64,000 bases of DNA from Armatimonadota bacterium. Lineage in GTDB: Bacteria; Armatimonadota; UBA5829; DTJY01. The translations under genes and the position numbers were made by a program. The stretch's first letter is position 1; the number at the start of each line of letters is the position of its first letter. Below are positions 17,493 through 27,429 of the stretch, piece by piece. Where the stretch lies: NCBI GenBank assembly GCA_023511795.1, contig JAIMAU010000001.1, positions 601,351 through 665,350 of the forward strand, in the 5' to 3' direction. The notes below the pieces were generated by a model that was given only the letters and a program-made list of their open reading frames with translations, made no database searches and was not told where the DNA came from.

Positions 17493-19721
17493 ATGCCTTT
17501 ACGAGTTACAAAAGCCAAGACAGTCGGTAATGAGAAACAGTTGGGGCTTGATGCACTAAGAGAAAAACGGTGGGCCGAGGCGGCCGACTATTTGGAAAAA
17601 GCACTCAATGGTTCGCCCTCAGATGTTGAAATTATGAATGCACTGGCAGTCGCATATAGTGCCCTGGGCAACGGTAAAGCTGCTCGCACAATACTTGGGC
17701 AGGCAGTTCGGGTGTCGCCAGAGTGTCCCGAAACATATAAAAATCTTGCAGTGCTACTTGCGCGCGAGGGCAGGGTATTAGAAGCGGCGGATAATGCTTG
17801 TCAAGCAGTCGAACTTTCTCCTTCTAATCCAGAAAATGTCCGAGTGCTTCGAGATGTACAAGAACTGGTTCGGAAACTTTCACATTCGACAAAGAAAGAA
17901 AAAAAGTTAAACCGGCGTATTGGAGGACCAACGCGCACTGAGATTAATGAGCGCCTTGCCAAGATTAATTCAGTTATTAAAAAGGCACAGTCTATTAGCG
18001 AACAAGTGCCTACTCTTTCACTATGCATGATTGTAAAGAACGAAGAAGCAAATCTCGGTTCTTGTCTGCGGAGTGTAAAGGGCATTGTGAATGAAATAAT
18101 CATTGTTGATACCGGGTCAACAGACCGCACGCCCGAGATTGCACAATCTTATGGGGCAAAGGTTTATCATTTTCCATGGACTGATAACTATGCTGAAGCT
18201 CGGAATAAGTCATTAAGCTATGCAAATGGAACGTGGATTCTCATACTGGATGCTGATGAGCAGCTTGATAAATCTGCAGGCCCAGTAATTCTTAAGGCAA
18301 TAAAAGAACCCGTTGCGGATGCGTTTGCATTGCTTTTCCACAACTATATGTCCGAAAATCAAGGTCCAGATATGTTTATCCATCGTACTTGCCGGTTGTT
18401 CCGCAACAAGCTCGAATATCGGTATGAAGGACGAGTGCATGAACGTATAGTCCCTTCTATTGAGCGGTCGGGTGGGAAAATGGCATATCTCGATGCGGTA
18501 ATCCACCATTTTGGCTATATGCCTGCTGTAATGTTGGAACGTTGCAAGCATGAGCGGTATGTTCGCCTTCTTGAAGCAGACCTTGCAGAGAACCCAAATG
18601 ACCCATATTGCCTCTACAATCTAGCTTCTGTCTACATAACAAAAGGCAACTATAAGGAGGCGCTTGGATATCTTAAGAAGGCTGAAGAATATATTTCGCG
18701 GAGTCATGAATTTGCCGCCGCCACTTATTCACATATGGCTCATGCCTTTTGTGAACTTGGGAGTCCAGAAGAGGCTATAAATGCATTGGAGCGGGCGCAA
18801 AATAAAGGCATATGTCATCCTGAATTGAATTTTGCGAAGGGGAATGCTCTTCTAGGCCTTGGGAGATATGCAGAAGCAATCACTGAGTTCGTATCTGCTG
18901 TCCAGCTCGGCCAAAGTAATAGATGGGTAGGCGATCCTGGTGCGTTTGGATATAAGGCATATTTTGGAATAGCTAGTGCTTGCATGGGATTGCAAGATTA
19001 CCAGAAGGCTGCTGAATATGCCGAGCTGGTGGTGAAAGAAAACCCTGGTGACGCTAAGGCACATGAACTCCTAACCATTGCCTATCTTCGTTTGGGAAAT
19101 ACAGCTCAAGCTGAAAAACATGGAAAGGAGTGGCTTCGATTATCGCCGGGTGATGCCCGGGCAGTGATGGGTTTCGCCCAGGTTTTGCAGGCAAGCGGTC
19201 AATTTAAGGAGGCAAGGAATCTCTATGTTTCGCTTCTAGATTTGGATTGCGAAGCCGCTGAGCTTCATTTCAACCTGGGTGTTTGTGCAGAGGCACTTAA
19301 TGAGCTTGAAGATGCTAGTCGGCATTTTACTAGGGCGATTGAATTGCAGCCTGATTTTGTCGAGGCGCATACCAACTTAGGACGGTGTCACGCGAAACAA
19401 GGGCGAATCTCTGAAGCGCTTGCTTGTTTTGCACATGCTGTGGAAATAGACCCGGGGTATGCAAATGCTTATTTTAATGCAGGGGATATTCTGTATTCGG
19501 CTGGCCGCTATGAGGATGCTATAAATGTCTATCAGAATGGCTTGATGTGTTATCCAAATAACCCGGCCGCATTCCTTGCCATAGGAAATTGCTACTTCCG
19601 CATGGGGGCGTATGAAGCCGCTATTATGGGTTATCGCCAAGCTTTGGTTCTTCGCCCGAATTACCCTGAGGCCGAAGCTAATCTTTCTAAGGCTCTACAG
19701 CATGTAAAATCCTCGGTTTAA
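17493..19721 (+). CDS. TPR protein with embedded GT2 (SunS-like) glycosyltransferase
   Basis: A 742-residue protein: N-terminal TPR repeats (about 10-120), a linker, a GT2 domain (about 173-390) with SLCMIVKNEEANLGSCLRSV, IIIVDTGSTDRTPE and LILDADEQLD, then a long run of C-terminal TPRs (390-735). This resembles the SunS/GT2-TPR family, some members of which glycosylate peptides or proteins. GT2-TPR proteins beside flagellar genes are candidates for flagellin glycosylation, which is inference here. The ATG at 17493 follows GGAGG by 12 bases. An earlier in-frame TTG at 17463 would place the ribosome site inside the gene. Confidence 0.82.
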   Translation: MPLRVTKAKTVGNEKQLGLDALREKRWAEAADYLEKALNGSPSDVEIMNALAVAYSALGNGKAARTILGQAVRVSPECPETYKNLAVLLAREGRVLEAADNACQAVELSPSNPENVRVLRDVQELVRKLSHSTKKEKKLNRRIGGPTRTEINERLAKINSVIKKAQSISEQVPTLSLCMIVKNEEANLGSCLRSVKGIVNEIIIVDTGSTDRTPEIAQSYGAKVYHFPWTDNYAEARNKSLSYANGTWILILDADEQLDKSAGPVILKAIKEPVADAFALLFHNYMSENQGPDMFIHRTCRLFRNKLEYRYEGRVHERIVPSIERSGGKMAYLDAVIHHFGYMPAVMLERCKHERYVRLLEADLAENPNDPYCLYNLASVYITKGNYKEALGYLKKAEEYISRSHEFAAATYSHMAHAFCELGSPEEAINALERAQNKGICHPELNFAKGNALLGLGRYAEAITEFVSAVQLGQSNRWVGDPGAFGYKAYFGIASACMGLQDYQKAAEYAELVVKENPGDAKAHELLTIAYLRLGNTAQAEKHGKEWLRLSPGDARAVMGFAQVLQASGQFKEARNLYVSLLDLDCEAAELHFNLGVCAEALNELEDASRHFTRAIELQPDFVEAHTNLGRCHAKQGRISEALACFAHAVEIDPGYANAYFNAGDILYSAGRYEDAINVYQNGLMCYPNNPAAFLAIGNCYFRMGAYEAAIMGYRQALVLRPNYPEAEANLSKALQHVKSSV

Positions 19722-19798
19722 ACCAAACCCGAAGGTTTTTCTCCCGCCAGTGTTTAATAAATTTGCGGTTAATGTAATTCATCCGTGGACTGATTAAA

Positions 19799-20740
19799 AT
19801 GGAACGCCGCGAATTAGGGAGAACAGGTATCTGGGTGTCAAGGCTTGCCTTCGGGACGCTGCCTTTCAAACTTCACGAAATGCCAATTAGCGATGGCGCG
19901 GAGCTTCTTGTTGCCGCGGCAGAAATGGGCATCAATTTTTTTGACCTCGCAGAAATTTACGGTTCGTATCCTCACATGCAGAAGGCACTTAAGCATATGG
20001 AGTTACCTCCTATAATTGCCGCCAAGTCCATGGCAAAGGATGCAAGCTCCATGATCACATCAATCAATACTGCACTTCGAGAAATTGGCGTACCAAGGCT
20101 TGACATTTTCAAGCTTCATAACGTTGATAGCGTCGAGGACTTGAATAGTAGATTGCCTGCGTGGGAAGAGCTAGTTAAGGCTAAATCAAAGGGATTAATT
20201 CGTGCAATCGGTGTGTCTACACATTCCTGCCGCGTGCTAGAGGAAATCATTAGTTGGCCTGAGTTGGATGTTGTTCTAGTGGTTTTTAATAGAGGTTTTA
20301 AGGGTGTTGTAGAGGGAACAATGGCAGAGATGCTGGATGGCATCAAGGCAGCTCATAGCGCTGGCAAGGGTGTCTACATTATGAAGGCGCTTGGCGGTGG
20401 ACTACTGTATGCGAATGCTAGGGAAGCTTTGGAATTCGCATTTAGCGTTGAAGAAGCTGATTCGGTCGCCGTCGGAATGCATAGCCTCCAAGAAGTAATA
20501 TACAATGTTGCTGTGTGCAAGGGCGAGGCTGTTCCGCCTTCCGTCGAAACGAGTCTAAAGCAGCGTAAAAGACGCTGGCATGTTCGTCCATTCTGTCGAG
20601 GTTGTGGGGCTTGCATATCCGCTTGCCGTTATGGAGCGCTCCGCATGGGTGAGAAAACGCCAGTTGTGGATGAGGAGAAGTGCATACTGTGTGGATATTG
20701 CGGCTTCGAATGTCCTGCGATGGCGATTAAAATATTGTAG
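19799..20740 (+). CDS. Aldo/keto reductase with C-terminal 2x[4Fe-4S] ferredoxin domain
   Basis: A 313-residue protein. Residues 1-250 are an aldo/keto reductase barrel (opening RRELGRTGIWVSRLAFGTLP, then an active-site Tyr in FFDLAEIYGSY). Residues about 260-313 carry two ferredoxin clusters: CRGCGACISACRYGAL and CILCGYCGFECPAMAI. Such Fe-S aldo/keto reductases occur widely in anaerobes, and the electron donor may be ferredoxin as well as NAD(P)H. The substrate is unknown. It stands between the glycan block and a sugar-isomerase gene, with short gaps and no evident ribosome site. Confidence 0.88.
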   Translation: MERRELGRTGIWVSRLAFGTLPFKLHEMPISDGAELLVAAAEMGINFFDLAEIYGSYPHMQKALKHMELPPIIAAKSMAKDASSMITSINTALREIGVPRLDIFKLHNVDSVEDLNSRLPAWEELVKAKSKGLIRAIGVSTHSCRVLEEIISWPELDVVLVVFNRGFKGVVEGTMAEMLDGIKAAHSAGKGVYIMKALGGGLLYANAREALEFAFSVEEADSVAVGMHSLQEVIYNVAVCKGEAVPPSVETSLKQRKRRWHVRPFCRGCGACISACRYGALRMGEKTPVVDEEKCILCGYCGFECPAMAIKIL

Positions 20741-20907
20741 GCGACTAATTTTTAAAAAGGTCTTTTTGCAAACAAGACAGAGGACTAAAAGCATCCAGTG
20801 GCATGCGCTCCTGCTTTGTCTTCGTTTAACTTGATAAGAACCGATAAACTCGTCATTTTGGAGTGGACTTGTTATAATATGCGAGTCATACCAAGTTGGA
20901 GATGCCA

Positions 20908-21723
20908 ATGAAATTTTCGATTTGCAACGAGCTTTTTGAAAATTGGCCTATAGAGAAAGTATTCGTTACTGCTGCCGAAATCGGATACGATGGCGTTGAG
21001 ATTGCTCCGTTCACTCTCGCGTCATCGGTTTACGAGATCACAGATGTACGACGCCGAGAGATTGTTCGAGCTGCCGCTGATGCTGGTGTTGAGATCGTTG
21101 GGCTTCACTGGTTGCTAGTGAAACCAGAAGGATTGCATATCAGTCATCCCGATGCAGATGTTCGTAGGCGAACGCGTGACTACCTTGATGCGCTGATTTG
21201 CTTGTGCAGTGATCTCGGCGGTCGCGTTCTCATTTTTGGCTCGCCAAAGCAGAGGAACGTGCACGAAAGCCTAACTTACGAGCAAGCTTGGAATTATGCA
21301 CGTGAAACATTTTCGCATTGTGCGGAAAAGGCACAGGAAAATGACGTCTACCTTTGCATAGAGGCGTTACCTCCGCGGGAGACCAACTTCATAAACACAG
21401 TTGAGGAAGCGCTGGCAATGGTTCGTGCGGTTGGTAAGCCTAACTTTCGCACAATGGTTGATGTAAAAAGCATGTGTTCTGAGGGACGGTCAATACCGGA
21501 GATTGTTTGTAGTGCAGGTGAACATATTATGCATGTTCATGCTAATGACGCAAGTGGACGAGGGCCTGGGATGGGCGACACAGATTTTCACGTTGTGTCG
21601 TCAGCCCTTCGCGAAATCAGGTATAATGGCTATGTTTCAGTAGAGGTTTTCGATTACAAGCCCGACCCAATAACAATTGCAAAGCAAAGTTTAGCTTATT
21701 TGAGGGAAACGTTTGGTTGTTAA
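20908..21723 (+). CDS. Xylose-isomerase-like TIM-barrel sugar epimerase/isomerase
   Basis: About 271 residues of the AP-endonuclease-2/xylose-isomerase-like fold. Metal-ligand motifs are present: LCIEALPPRETNFINT (Glu), MVDVKSMCSEG (Asp), HVHANDASGRGPGMGD (His, Asp) and YVSVEVFDYKPDP (Glu). Family members include D-psicose epimerases, IolE/IolI and hydroxypyruvate isomerases, and the substrate cannot be told. ATG 20908 is favoured, with TTGGAG six bases upstream. ATG 20902 and TTG 20896 overlap that site. A TATAAT at 20873-20878 could be its -10. Confidence 0.85.
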   Translation: MKFSICNELFENWPIEKVFVTAAEIGYDGVEIAPFTLASSVYEITDVRRREIVRAAADAGVEIVGLHWLLVKPEGLHISHPDADVRRRTRDYLDALICLCSDLGGRVLIFGSPKQRNVHESLTYEQAWNYARETFSHCAEKAQENDVYLCIEALPPRETNFINTVEEALAMVRAVGKPNFRTMVDVKSMCSEGRSIPEIVCSAGEHIMHVHANDASGRGPGMGDTDFHVVSSALREIRYNGYVSVEVFDYKPDPITIAKQSLAYLRETFGC

Positions 21724-21794
21724 ATATTCACTGAGAATTTATCTCTTCCAGTAATAGAAGAGAATTGAAAACTTAATTTTGAGATGATTCAGCC

Positions 21795-23174
21795 ATGACT
21801 ATCAGATTCTTCAATACGCTAACCCGCGAAAAAGACGAATTTCGAGCAATAAATGACATGAAGGTTGGACTCTATACCTGTGGGCCAACCGTATATGACT
21901 TCGCCCATATTGGAAACTGGCGCACCTACTTATTCGAAGATATTCTTCGGCGACACCTCGAATACCGCGGTTTCGAGGTAACACACGTGATGAATATCAC
22001 GGATGTCGACGACAAGACAATACGTGGCGCTAGGGAAAAAGGCATAAGTCTCAACGAGTATACTCTTCCATTCATTAAGGCTTTTTATGAGGACAGGGAC
22101 CATCTAAACATCGAGCCGGCGCATGTATATCCCAGGGCGACCGAGCACATTCAGGAGATGGTTGCTCTGATAAAGAAGCTTCTTGACAAAGGTATAGCAT
22201 ATAAAGCTGAAGACGGCTCGATTTACTACGACATCTCAAAATTTCCTGGATACGGCAAACTTTCTCATTTTAAGATAGGAGAGTTGAAAGCTGGCGCTCG
22301 GGTTAGCTCCGATGAATATGAAAAAGAACAAGTCTCCGATTTTGCTCTTTGGAAGGCTTGGGATGAGGCAGACGGCAATGTATATTGGGACACTGAGCTT
22401 GGAAGAGGCCGACCCGGTTGGCATATCGAATGTTCAGCAATGAGCATGAAGTATTTGGGCGAAACGTTTGACATTCATACCGGCGGCGTTGATAACATCT
22501 TTCCACATCATGAAAACGAAATAGCCCAGTCTGAGGCTGCAACCGGAAAACCATTCGTCAACTATTGGCTTCATTCAGAACATCTCCTCGTAGAAAATCG
22601 CAAAATGAGCAAATCACTTGGCAATTTCTACACGCTTAGAGATGTAATGGCTCGAGGATATGATCCACTGGCGTTTAGGTATTTGGTCCTTGGCGCACAT
22701 TATCGGTCAAAATTGAACTTCACTTGGCAGGCACTGGATGCTGCTAAAACAGCGCTTGAGAACTTATATGAATTCGTAGCGCGACTCGATAGGGAAAACC
22801 CAACTGGCCTTGATGACGCGGTTGTGCGCTGGACGAGAGCGTTTGATGAAGCAATGGATGACGATTTGAATACGCCGGTTGCGCTAGCTGCGGTTTTTAG
22901 CTTGATTAAAGAGGTCAATATTCACGGCCGTGGTGGTCGGGAAGTCTTCGCTGCAATGGTGAACTTTGACCGAATCCTAGGTCTCAAACTTGCCGAGCGA
23001 GGGATGCCTGTTGAAGTGGAAATACCCTCGGATATAATAAGACTCGTCGAAGAACGTCAGAAGGCAAGAAAGGCACGCGATTTTGCTGCCGCCGACCGCA
23101 TCCGCGATGAGATTCTAGCTGCCGGATACATTGTAGAGGATACCCCCGAGGGCCCTAGAGTAAAGAAGAAATAG
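21795..23174 (+). CDS. cysS: Cysteinyl-tRNA synthetase
   Basis: A 459-residue class I aminoacyl-tRNA synthetase charging tRNA-Cys. The HIGH motif is HIGN (LYTCGPTVYDFAHIGNWRTY, which also includes the zinc Cys). The remaining zinc ligands are in GWHIECSAMS and FPHHENEIAQSE, and KMSKS is at ENRKMSKSLGNF. The C-terminal anticodon-binding helices and the RKARDFAAADRIRDE segment are present. Length is typical. It appears to be transcribed alone or with its neighbours on plus, with 70 bases before it. Confidence 0.97.
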   Translation: MTIRFFNTLTREKDEFRAINDMKVGLYTCGPTVYDFAHIGNWRTYLFEDILRRHLEYRGFEVTHVMNITDVDDKTIRGAREKGISLNEYTLPFIKAFYEDRDHLNIEPAHVYPRATEHIQEMVALIKKLLDKGIAYKAEDGSIYYDISKFPGYGKLSHFKIGELKAGARVSSDEYEKEQVSDFALWKAWDEADGNVYWDTELGRGRPGWHIECSAMSMKYLGETFDIHTGGVDNIFPHHENEIAQSEAATGKPFVNYWLHSEHLLVENRKMSKSLGNFYTLRDVMARGYDPLAFRYLVLGAHYRSKLNFTWQALDAAKTALENLYEFVARLDRENPTGLDDAVVRWTRAFDEAMDDDLNTPVALAAVFSLIKEVNIHGRGGREVFAAMVNFDRILGLKLAERGMPVEVEIPSDIIRLVEERQKARKARDFAAADRIRDEILAAGYIVEDTPEGPRVKKK

Positions 23175-23242
23175 GGGGTTTACAATTTTTTTAACCATGG
23201 GCTCCAAGGGATAATAGAGCAGTATGTTTGAGGAGGCTAATT

Positions 23243-23944
23243 ATGCGGATTTTAGCAGTTGGGGCGCATCCCGACGATATAGAAATCCTATGCGCTGGCA
23301 CACTTGCTAAATATGCAAGCCAAGGCCATGACATTATTATGTGCCATGCATGTATTGGGGATAAAGGGCATTTCCACATCCCAAATGATGAGCTTGCGAA
23401 AATTAGGTGCAAAGAGGCTCAGCTATCGGCAAGCAGGATTGGAGCTGAGAGCATATCGCTGGGCATACCAGACTGTGAAATTTTCAATAATCGAGAGACG
23501 TTGGCGGTATTCATTGATATGATTCGCGTAACCAAGCCCGACTTAATAATTACGCACTCGCCAACTGACTATATGCCTGACCATTGCGTAGTTAGTGGCT
23601 TGGTTTATGATGCATCTTTCCATGCCTCGTTACCTAATTGGAAGACAGAGCACGAATATCACGACAAAGTTCCACCGGTTATCTATATGGATAACGTTGC
23701 TGGGGTGGACTTTGAACCAGGTGAATATGTGGATATTACGGATTTTATTGAAAAAAAGAAGGAAATGATGATGTGTCATCAAAGTCAAGTCGTCTGGCTA
23801 AAAGAGCACGATAACTTAGATGTTATTCAGTTCATAGAAGATTGCGCTAAGTTTCGAGGATGGCAGTGTGGTGTTCAATACGCGGAAGCTTTCCGTACTG
23901 TCAACCGCTGGCCTAGACTGAGGACTCAGCGGTTGCTGCCTTGA
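23243..23944 (+). CDS. PIG-L family zinc deacetylase, intact active site
   Basis: A 233-residue protein of the LmbE/PIG-L family, which removes N-acetyl groups from GlcNAc-type sugars (MshB, BshB, PIG-L). The AHPDDIE motif (His9, Asp11, Asp12) is complete and HxxDH appears as YMPDHCVVSG. AGGAGG lies six bases upstream of ATG 23243, so the upstream TTG reading is rejected. It sits just before the DegT aminotransferase, consistent with amino-sugar chemistry. Contrast the second PIG-L homologue at 62808, where the catalytic Asp is lost. Confidence 0.88.
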   Translation: MRILAVGAHPDDIEILCAGTLAKYASQGHDIIMCHACIGDKGHFHIPNDELAKIRCKEAQLSASRIGAESISLGIPDCEIFNNRETLAVFIDMIRVTKPDLIITHSPTDYMPDHCVVSGLVYDASFHASLPNWKTEHEYHDKVPPVIYMDNVAGVDFEPGEYVDITDFIEKKKEMMMCHQSQVVWLKEHDNLDVIQFIEDCAKFRGWQCGVQYAEAFRTVNRWPRLRTQRLLP

Positions 23945-24019
23945 TTTTATACGTTTGGAGAGAGGTTTTTCCCAATCCAACATTTTATTTGATTTAATTT
24001 CAATATTGGAGGTACAGCT

Positions 24020-25285
24020 ATGTCAGCGGATAAACTAGCAATCAATGGCGGAACGCCTGTTAGAACAGCTCCATTTCCACCATGGCCCTATTTTTGGGAT
24101 GATATGAAAGCTGCTGTAAAGGAAGTGCTGGATAGCGGAAAAGTCAACTACTGGACAGGCTTTCGCGGAATGGAGTTCCAGAAGCGATATGCTGATTACT
24201 GCGGAGTTAAGCATGCAATAATGTTAAATTCTGGCACGAGCGCACTGCATGTGGCATATGCCGCCGCAGGAATTGGTCCCGGAGACGAAGTCATAGTTCC
24301 ATCTTATACTTTTATTGCCACTGCTGCTGCTGTTTTGCACCAGAATGCTATCCCAATTTTCGCTGATGTTGAGGAAAAGACGTGGAACATTGATCCAAAA
24401 TCGGTTGAAGCCCTCATTACTGAGCGCACGAAGGCCATTGTGCCTGTTCATCTTCATGGTCATCCAGCAGACATGGATGCAATTAACGCAATTGCCGCAA
24501 AGCACGGATTAGTTGTGATAGAGGATGCTGCTCAGGCACACGGCGCTGAGTATAAGGGTAAGAAAATAGGTTCCCTTGGAGATTTGGCAGCATTCAGCTT
24601 TTGCCAGGACAAAATTATCACAACTGGCGGCGAAGGCGGGGCAGTGACTACTGACGATGATGATTATGCTGAAATTGCGCGCAGCTTCAAAGACCATGGT
24701 TATTGGGAAGAAGAGCGTAAGGACCTTCTCCAGATGGAGGCACTCTATCCATATATCCACCACCGGATGGGATTTAACTACCGCATGACTGAAATGCAAA
24801 CAGTTATTGGAATGGCAGCCCTTGAGCGTCTTGATGAATGGGTTGAAAAGCGACGGGCTAATGCTCATTTCCTAACTAAGCGGTTGTTAGAGATTCCACA
24901 GGTCGAGCCGCCGTATGAGTCTCCAGATGTAAAGCATGCGTTCTATAAGTATGCTTTCAAGATTAAACCTGAGATGCTGAATTGCACGAGAGACGAATTT
25001 ATCCATGCTCTACGTGCCGAAGGTATTCCTTGTGTTGCTGGTGTTCCGCCGGAAAACTACAAAGAAGAAGTTTTCCTAAAAATGGTTGGTTATGGAAATA
25101 CCAAGTGCCCGTTTAAGTGTCCGTGGTACAAAGGTAACGTAGATTATAGCAAGGTTGACTGCCCAACTGCACGAAGGATTGGCATGCAGACCATTTGGCT
25201 GTTGGTGCATCCAACAATAGATGAGCAATGTCTTGAAGACATGGCAACTGCTGTCGCTAAGGTTGCGACGGCTTATGCAAAGTAA
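24020..25285 (+). CDS. DegT/DnrJ/EryC1-type PLP sugar aminotransferase
   Basis: A 421-residue fold-type I aminotransferase of the DegT/DnrJ/EryC1/StrS family, opening with KLAINGGTPVR. Key elements are MLNSGTSALHVAYAAAGIGP, the Asp of VVIEDAAQAHGAEYKGK (PLP pyridine N) and the Schiff-base Lys in FSFCQDKIITTGGEGGAVTT. Members transaminate keto-sugars, including scyllo-inosose. The KLAINGGTPVR opening and length resemble the inositol/aminocyclitol branch rather than the NDP-sugar one, which is inference. GGAGG precedes the ATG. A terminator-like hairpin follows. Confidence 0.9.
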   Translation: MSADKLAINGGTPVRTAPFPPWPYFWDDMKAAVKEVLDSGKVNYWTGFRGMEFQKRYADYCGVKHAIMLNSGTSALHVAYAAAGIGPGDEVIVPSYTFIATAAAVLHQNAIPIFADVEEKTWNIDPKSVEALITERTKAIVPVHLHGHPADMDAINAIAAKHGLVVIEDAAQAHGAEYKGKKIGSLGDLAAFSFCQDKIITTGGEGGAVTTDDDDYAEIARSFKDHGYWEEERKDLLQMEALYPYIHHRMGFNYRMTEMQTVIGMAALERLDEWVEKRRANAHFLTKRLLEIPQVEPPYESPDVKHAFYKYAFKIKPEMLNCTRDEFIHALRAEGIPCVAGVPPENYKEEVFLKMVGYGNTKCPFKCPWYKGNVDYSKVDCPTARRIGMQTIWLLVHPTIDEQCLEDMATAVAKVATAYAK

Positions 25286-25302
25286 ATGGAGTTAAAAGAA
25301 GC

Positions 25303-25326
25303 GGGGGTTTAACCCCCTCTAATTTT
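25303..25326 (+). terminator. Terminator-like hairpin after the aminotransferase gene
   Basis: GGGGGTTTAACCCCC (25303-25317) is followed by TCTAATTTTTA. A second imperfect hairpin (about 25330-25365, CCGAAGCAA with TTGCTTTTCGG) comes before the next gene. Together they suggest termination or attenuation between the aminotransferase and the transporter operon. Confidence 0.5.
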
Positions 25327-25382
25327 TAGGCCGAAGCAAGCAAAAAGTTTTAGTTGCTTTTCGGCTTGGGAGGTTCCCTGAT

Positions 25383-26399
25383 ATGGAAAGAAAACTTGGT
25401 GCTGCGGTATGGGGCGCCGGATGGGTATCTGGTGAGCATATCAAAGCGTATAAGAACAATCCCTACTGCGAGGTAGTCGCCATTGGAAGCCGCAGGGCAG
25501 AGAGTGCGAGGGCAAAGGCGGCTGAGGCAAATATTGAATGTACAATATATACCGACTATGATGAGCTACTGAAAGACGATCGGGTGGATATTGTTTCAAT
25601 CTGCACTCCGAACGACTGCCATGCCATCGAGACAATTAAGGCGGCTGAAGCTGGCAAGCATATCCTTATCGAAAAGCCGGTTGCTCTGAATCTTGATGAC
25701 TTAGTCAAGATGCGAGGTGCTGTTCGAAAGGCCGGGGTGAAAACTGTCGTGAGTTTTGTTCTCCGATGGAATCCACTTTTTCAATGTATAAAGGGCTTGC
25801 AGAAGACTCCTGCAATTGGGCGCATCTTCTATGCTGAGGTGGATTATTGGCATCCTCTCGGCCGTTGGTATAAGGGATTTGATTGGGTAATTACCAAGGC
25901 GTCTGGCGGTAGCATGCTTTTAGCTGCAGGTTGTCATGCGGTTGATGCGATTAGGTATTTTGTTGAATCTGAGGTGGCGGAAGTAGCAGCATATTCAAAC
26001 AATATGGGGCCTTGTGAATATGATGCAAATATCGTTGTTGCCATGAAGTTCCAGAATGGTACAATTGGCAAGGTCTCAGCGAGTTGGGATGTCGCTTCAC
26101 CTTACATATTCAACATTGAGCTATTGGGAGAGAATGGTACCATTCGAGACAACAAGCTTTTTTCAAAGACACTCCTCCCTGGCCAAACAAAGTTTTTGGA
26201 GATTCCAACTATTCTTCCCGACAGCGGAGACGTGACCCACCATCCGTTCCAGCCAGAAATTGACCATCTGGTTGAATGCATTCTCACGGATAGGGAATCT
26301 CATGTTAATCTAGACGATGCAGTAAAGACGCACGAAGTTTGCATAGCGGCTGATATCTCTGCGGCAGAAGGTCGCCCTGTTAAATTGCCCCTGTTGTAG
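25383..26399 (+). CDS. Gfo/Idh/MocA family NAD(P)-dependent sugar dehydrogenase
   Basis: A 338-residue oxidoreductase with an N-terminal Rossmann fold (AAVWGAGWVSGEHIKAYKNN), the family motif EKPVALNLDD with catalytic-pair Lys, and a C-terminal alpha/beta domain (YWHPLGRWYKGFDWVITKAS, then AAGCHAVDAIRYFV containing the expected His-x3-Asp). Members oxidise myo-inositol, glucose, glucose-fructose or sugar acids. It is the first gene of a tight plus-strand operon with an alcohol dehydrogenase and an ABC importer. GGGAGG precedes the ATG. Confidence 0.9.
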   Translation: MERKLGAAVWGAGWVSGEHIKAYKNNPYCEVVAIGSRRAESARAKAAEANIECTIYTDYDELLKDDRVDIVSICTPNDCHAIETIKAAEAGKHILIEKPVALNLDDLVKMRGAVRKAGVKTVVSFVLRWNPLFQCIKGLQKTPAIGRIFYAEVDYWHPLGRWYKGFDWVITKASGGSMLLAAGCHAVDAIRYFVESEVAEVAAYSNNMGPCEYDANIVVAMKFQNGTIGKVSASWDVASPYIFNIELLGENGTIRDNKLFSKTLLPGQTKFLEIPTILPDSGDVTHHPFQPEIDHLVECILTDRESHVNLDDAVKTHEVCIAADISAAEGRPVKLPLL

Positions 26400-26404
26400 T
26401 AGCC

Positions 26405-27427
26405 ATGAAACAAGTATTCATTAGTGGAGTTGGTGAAGTAGTTGTCAAAGAGGTTGAGGAACCGCCCCTCGTAGAAAATGGCATTTTGTGCCGAACAGCC
26501 TACTCTCTTATCAGCTCAGGAACGGAGACAATGGGTTTATTGGCACGGCGCAGGAACCCAGATCCAAATCGCCCCGACTCGAGTTTAGGATATTCGAATT
26601 CTGGCATTGTAGTTGGAGTCGGCTCGAAGGTTACGGAGTTCTCTGTGGGGGACCGTGTCGGCAACTATGGAAGTCCCTCATGCTACGGCGGGCATGCTGA
26701 GGTTTGTTGTATTGGCCGCAACCTTGCCGTAAAGCTTCCTGAAAACGTTGGCCTTCGTGAGGCAGCATTCACGGGTTTAGGAGGGATAGCTGTGCAAGCC
26801 TTGCGGCGGGCGAACTTAACTTTTGGCGAAACCGCCGTTGTGATGGGATTAGGAGTTCTTGGTCAGTTAATTGCCCGAATTAGCCATGCTGTAGGTTATC
26901 GAACCTTAGCTACGGATTTCATTAAAACTCGGTTAAGCATTGCGGAGTCAAATGGAGTTCACGTGATAAGCGCAAATGAAGATTTCGTAACTGCGGTTAT
27001 GGATTCAACAAATGGGCAAGGGGCAGATGCCGTTTTAATTGTTGTAGCCTCTGAGTCTTCGGAGCCAATAACTCAAGCGCTGAAAATGATACGCTTCGGC
27101 GGCCGTGTAGTCATGGTAGGCGTCGCGAAGATGGAAATTGACCGCAATCTCTTTTTTGCGAAAGAGGCGGATTTTGTAATTTCGCGCGCCGCAGGTCCAG
27201 GTAGATACGACCCGGTTTATGAACGTGATGGTGTAGACATGCCGCATCCATTTGTTAGATGGACCGAGGGCAGGAACCTTGGTGAGTTTATTCGCCTGGT
27301 GGCTGAGAAGCGTGTTCGAGTAGATGACCTTATTAGCCATGAATTTCCTGTTGAAGATGCGGCAAAAGCTTATGATCAGATATTGAACCACCCGCAGGAA
27401 ACGCTCGGGGTTTTGTTGAAGTATTAG
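26405..27427 (+). CDS. MDR-family alcohol/polyol dehydrogenase, zinc ligand set incomplete
   Basis: A 340-residue medium-chain dehydrogenase: N-terminal GroES-like domain (GILCRTAYSLISSGTETMGL) and Rossmann domain (AVVMGLGVLGQLIARISHAV). The position that holds the catalytic-zinc Cys in classical members reads SSGTE, as in the subgroup of sugar dehydrogenase-like proteins that act beside Gfo/Idh partners. It begins five bases after the previous stop, so translational coupling is likely. The substrate is probably the product or precursor of the adjacent Gfo/Idh enzyme. Confidence 0.82.
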   Translation: MKQVFISGVGEVVVKEVEEPPLVENGILCRTAYSLISSGTETMGLLARRRNPDPNRPDSSLGYSNSGIVVGVGSKVTEFSVGDRVGNYGSPSCYGGHAEVCCIGRNLAVKLPENVGLREAAFTGLGGIAVQALRRANLTFGETAVVMGLGVLGQLIARISHAVGYRTLATDFIKTRLSIAESNGVHVISANEDFVTAVMDSTNGQGADAVLIVVASESSEPITQALKMIRFGGRVVMVGVAKMEIDRNLFFAKEADFVISRAAGPGRYDPVYERDGVDMPHPFVRWTEGRNLGEFIRLVAEKRVRVDDLISHEFPVEDAAKAYDQILNHPQETLGVLLKY

Positions 27428-27429
27428 CA

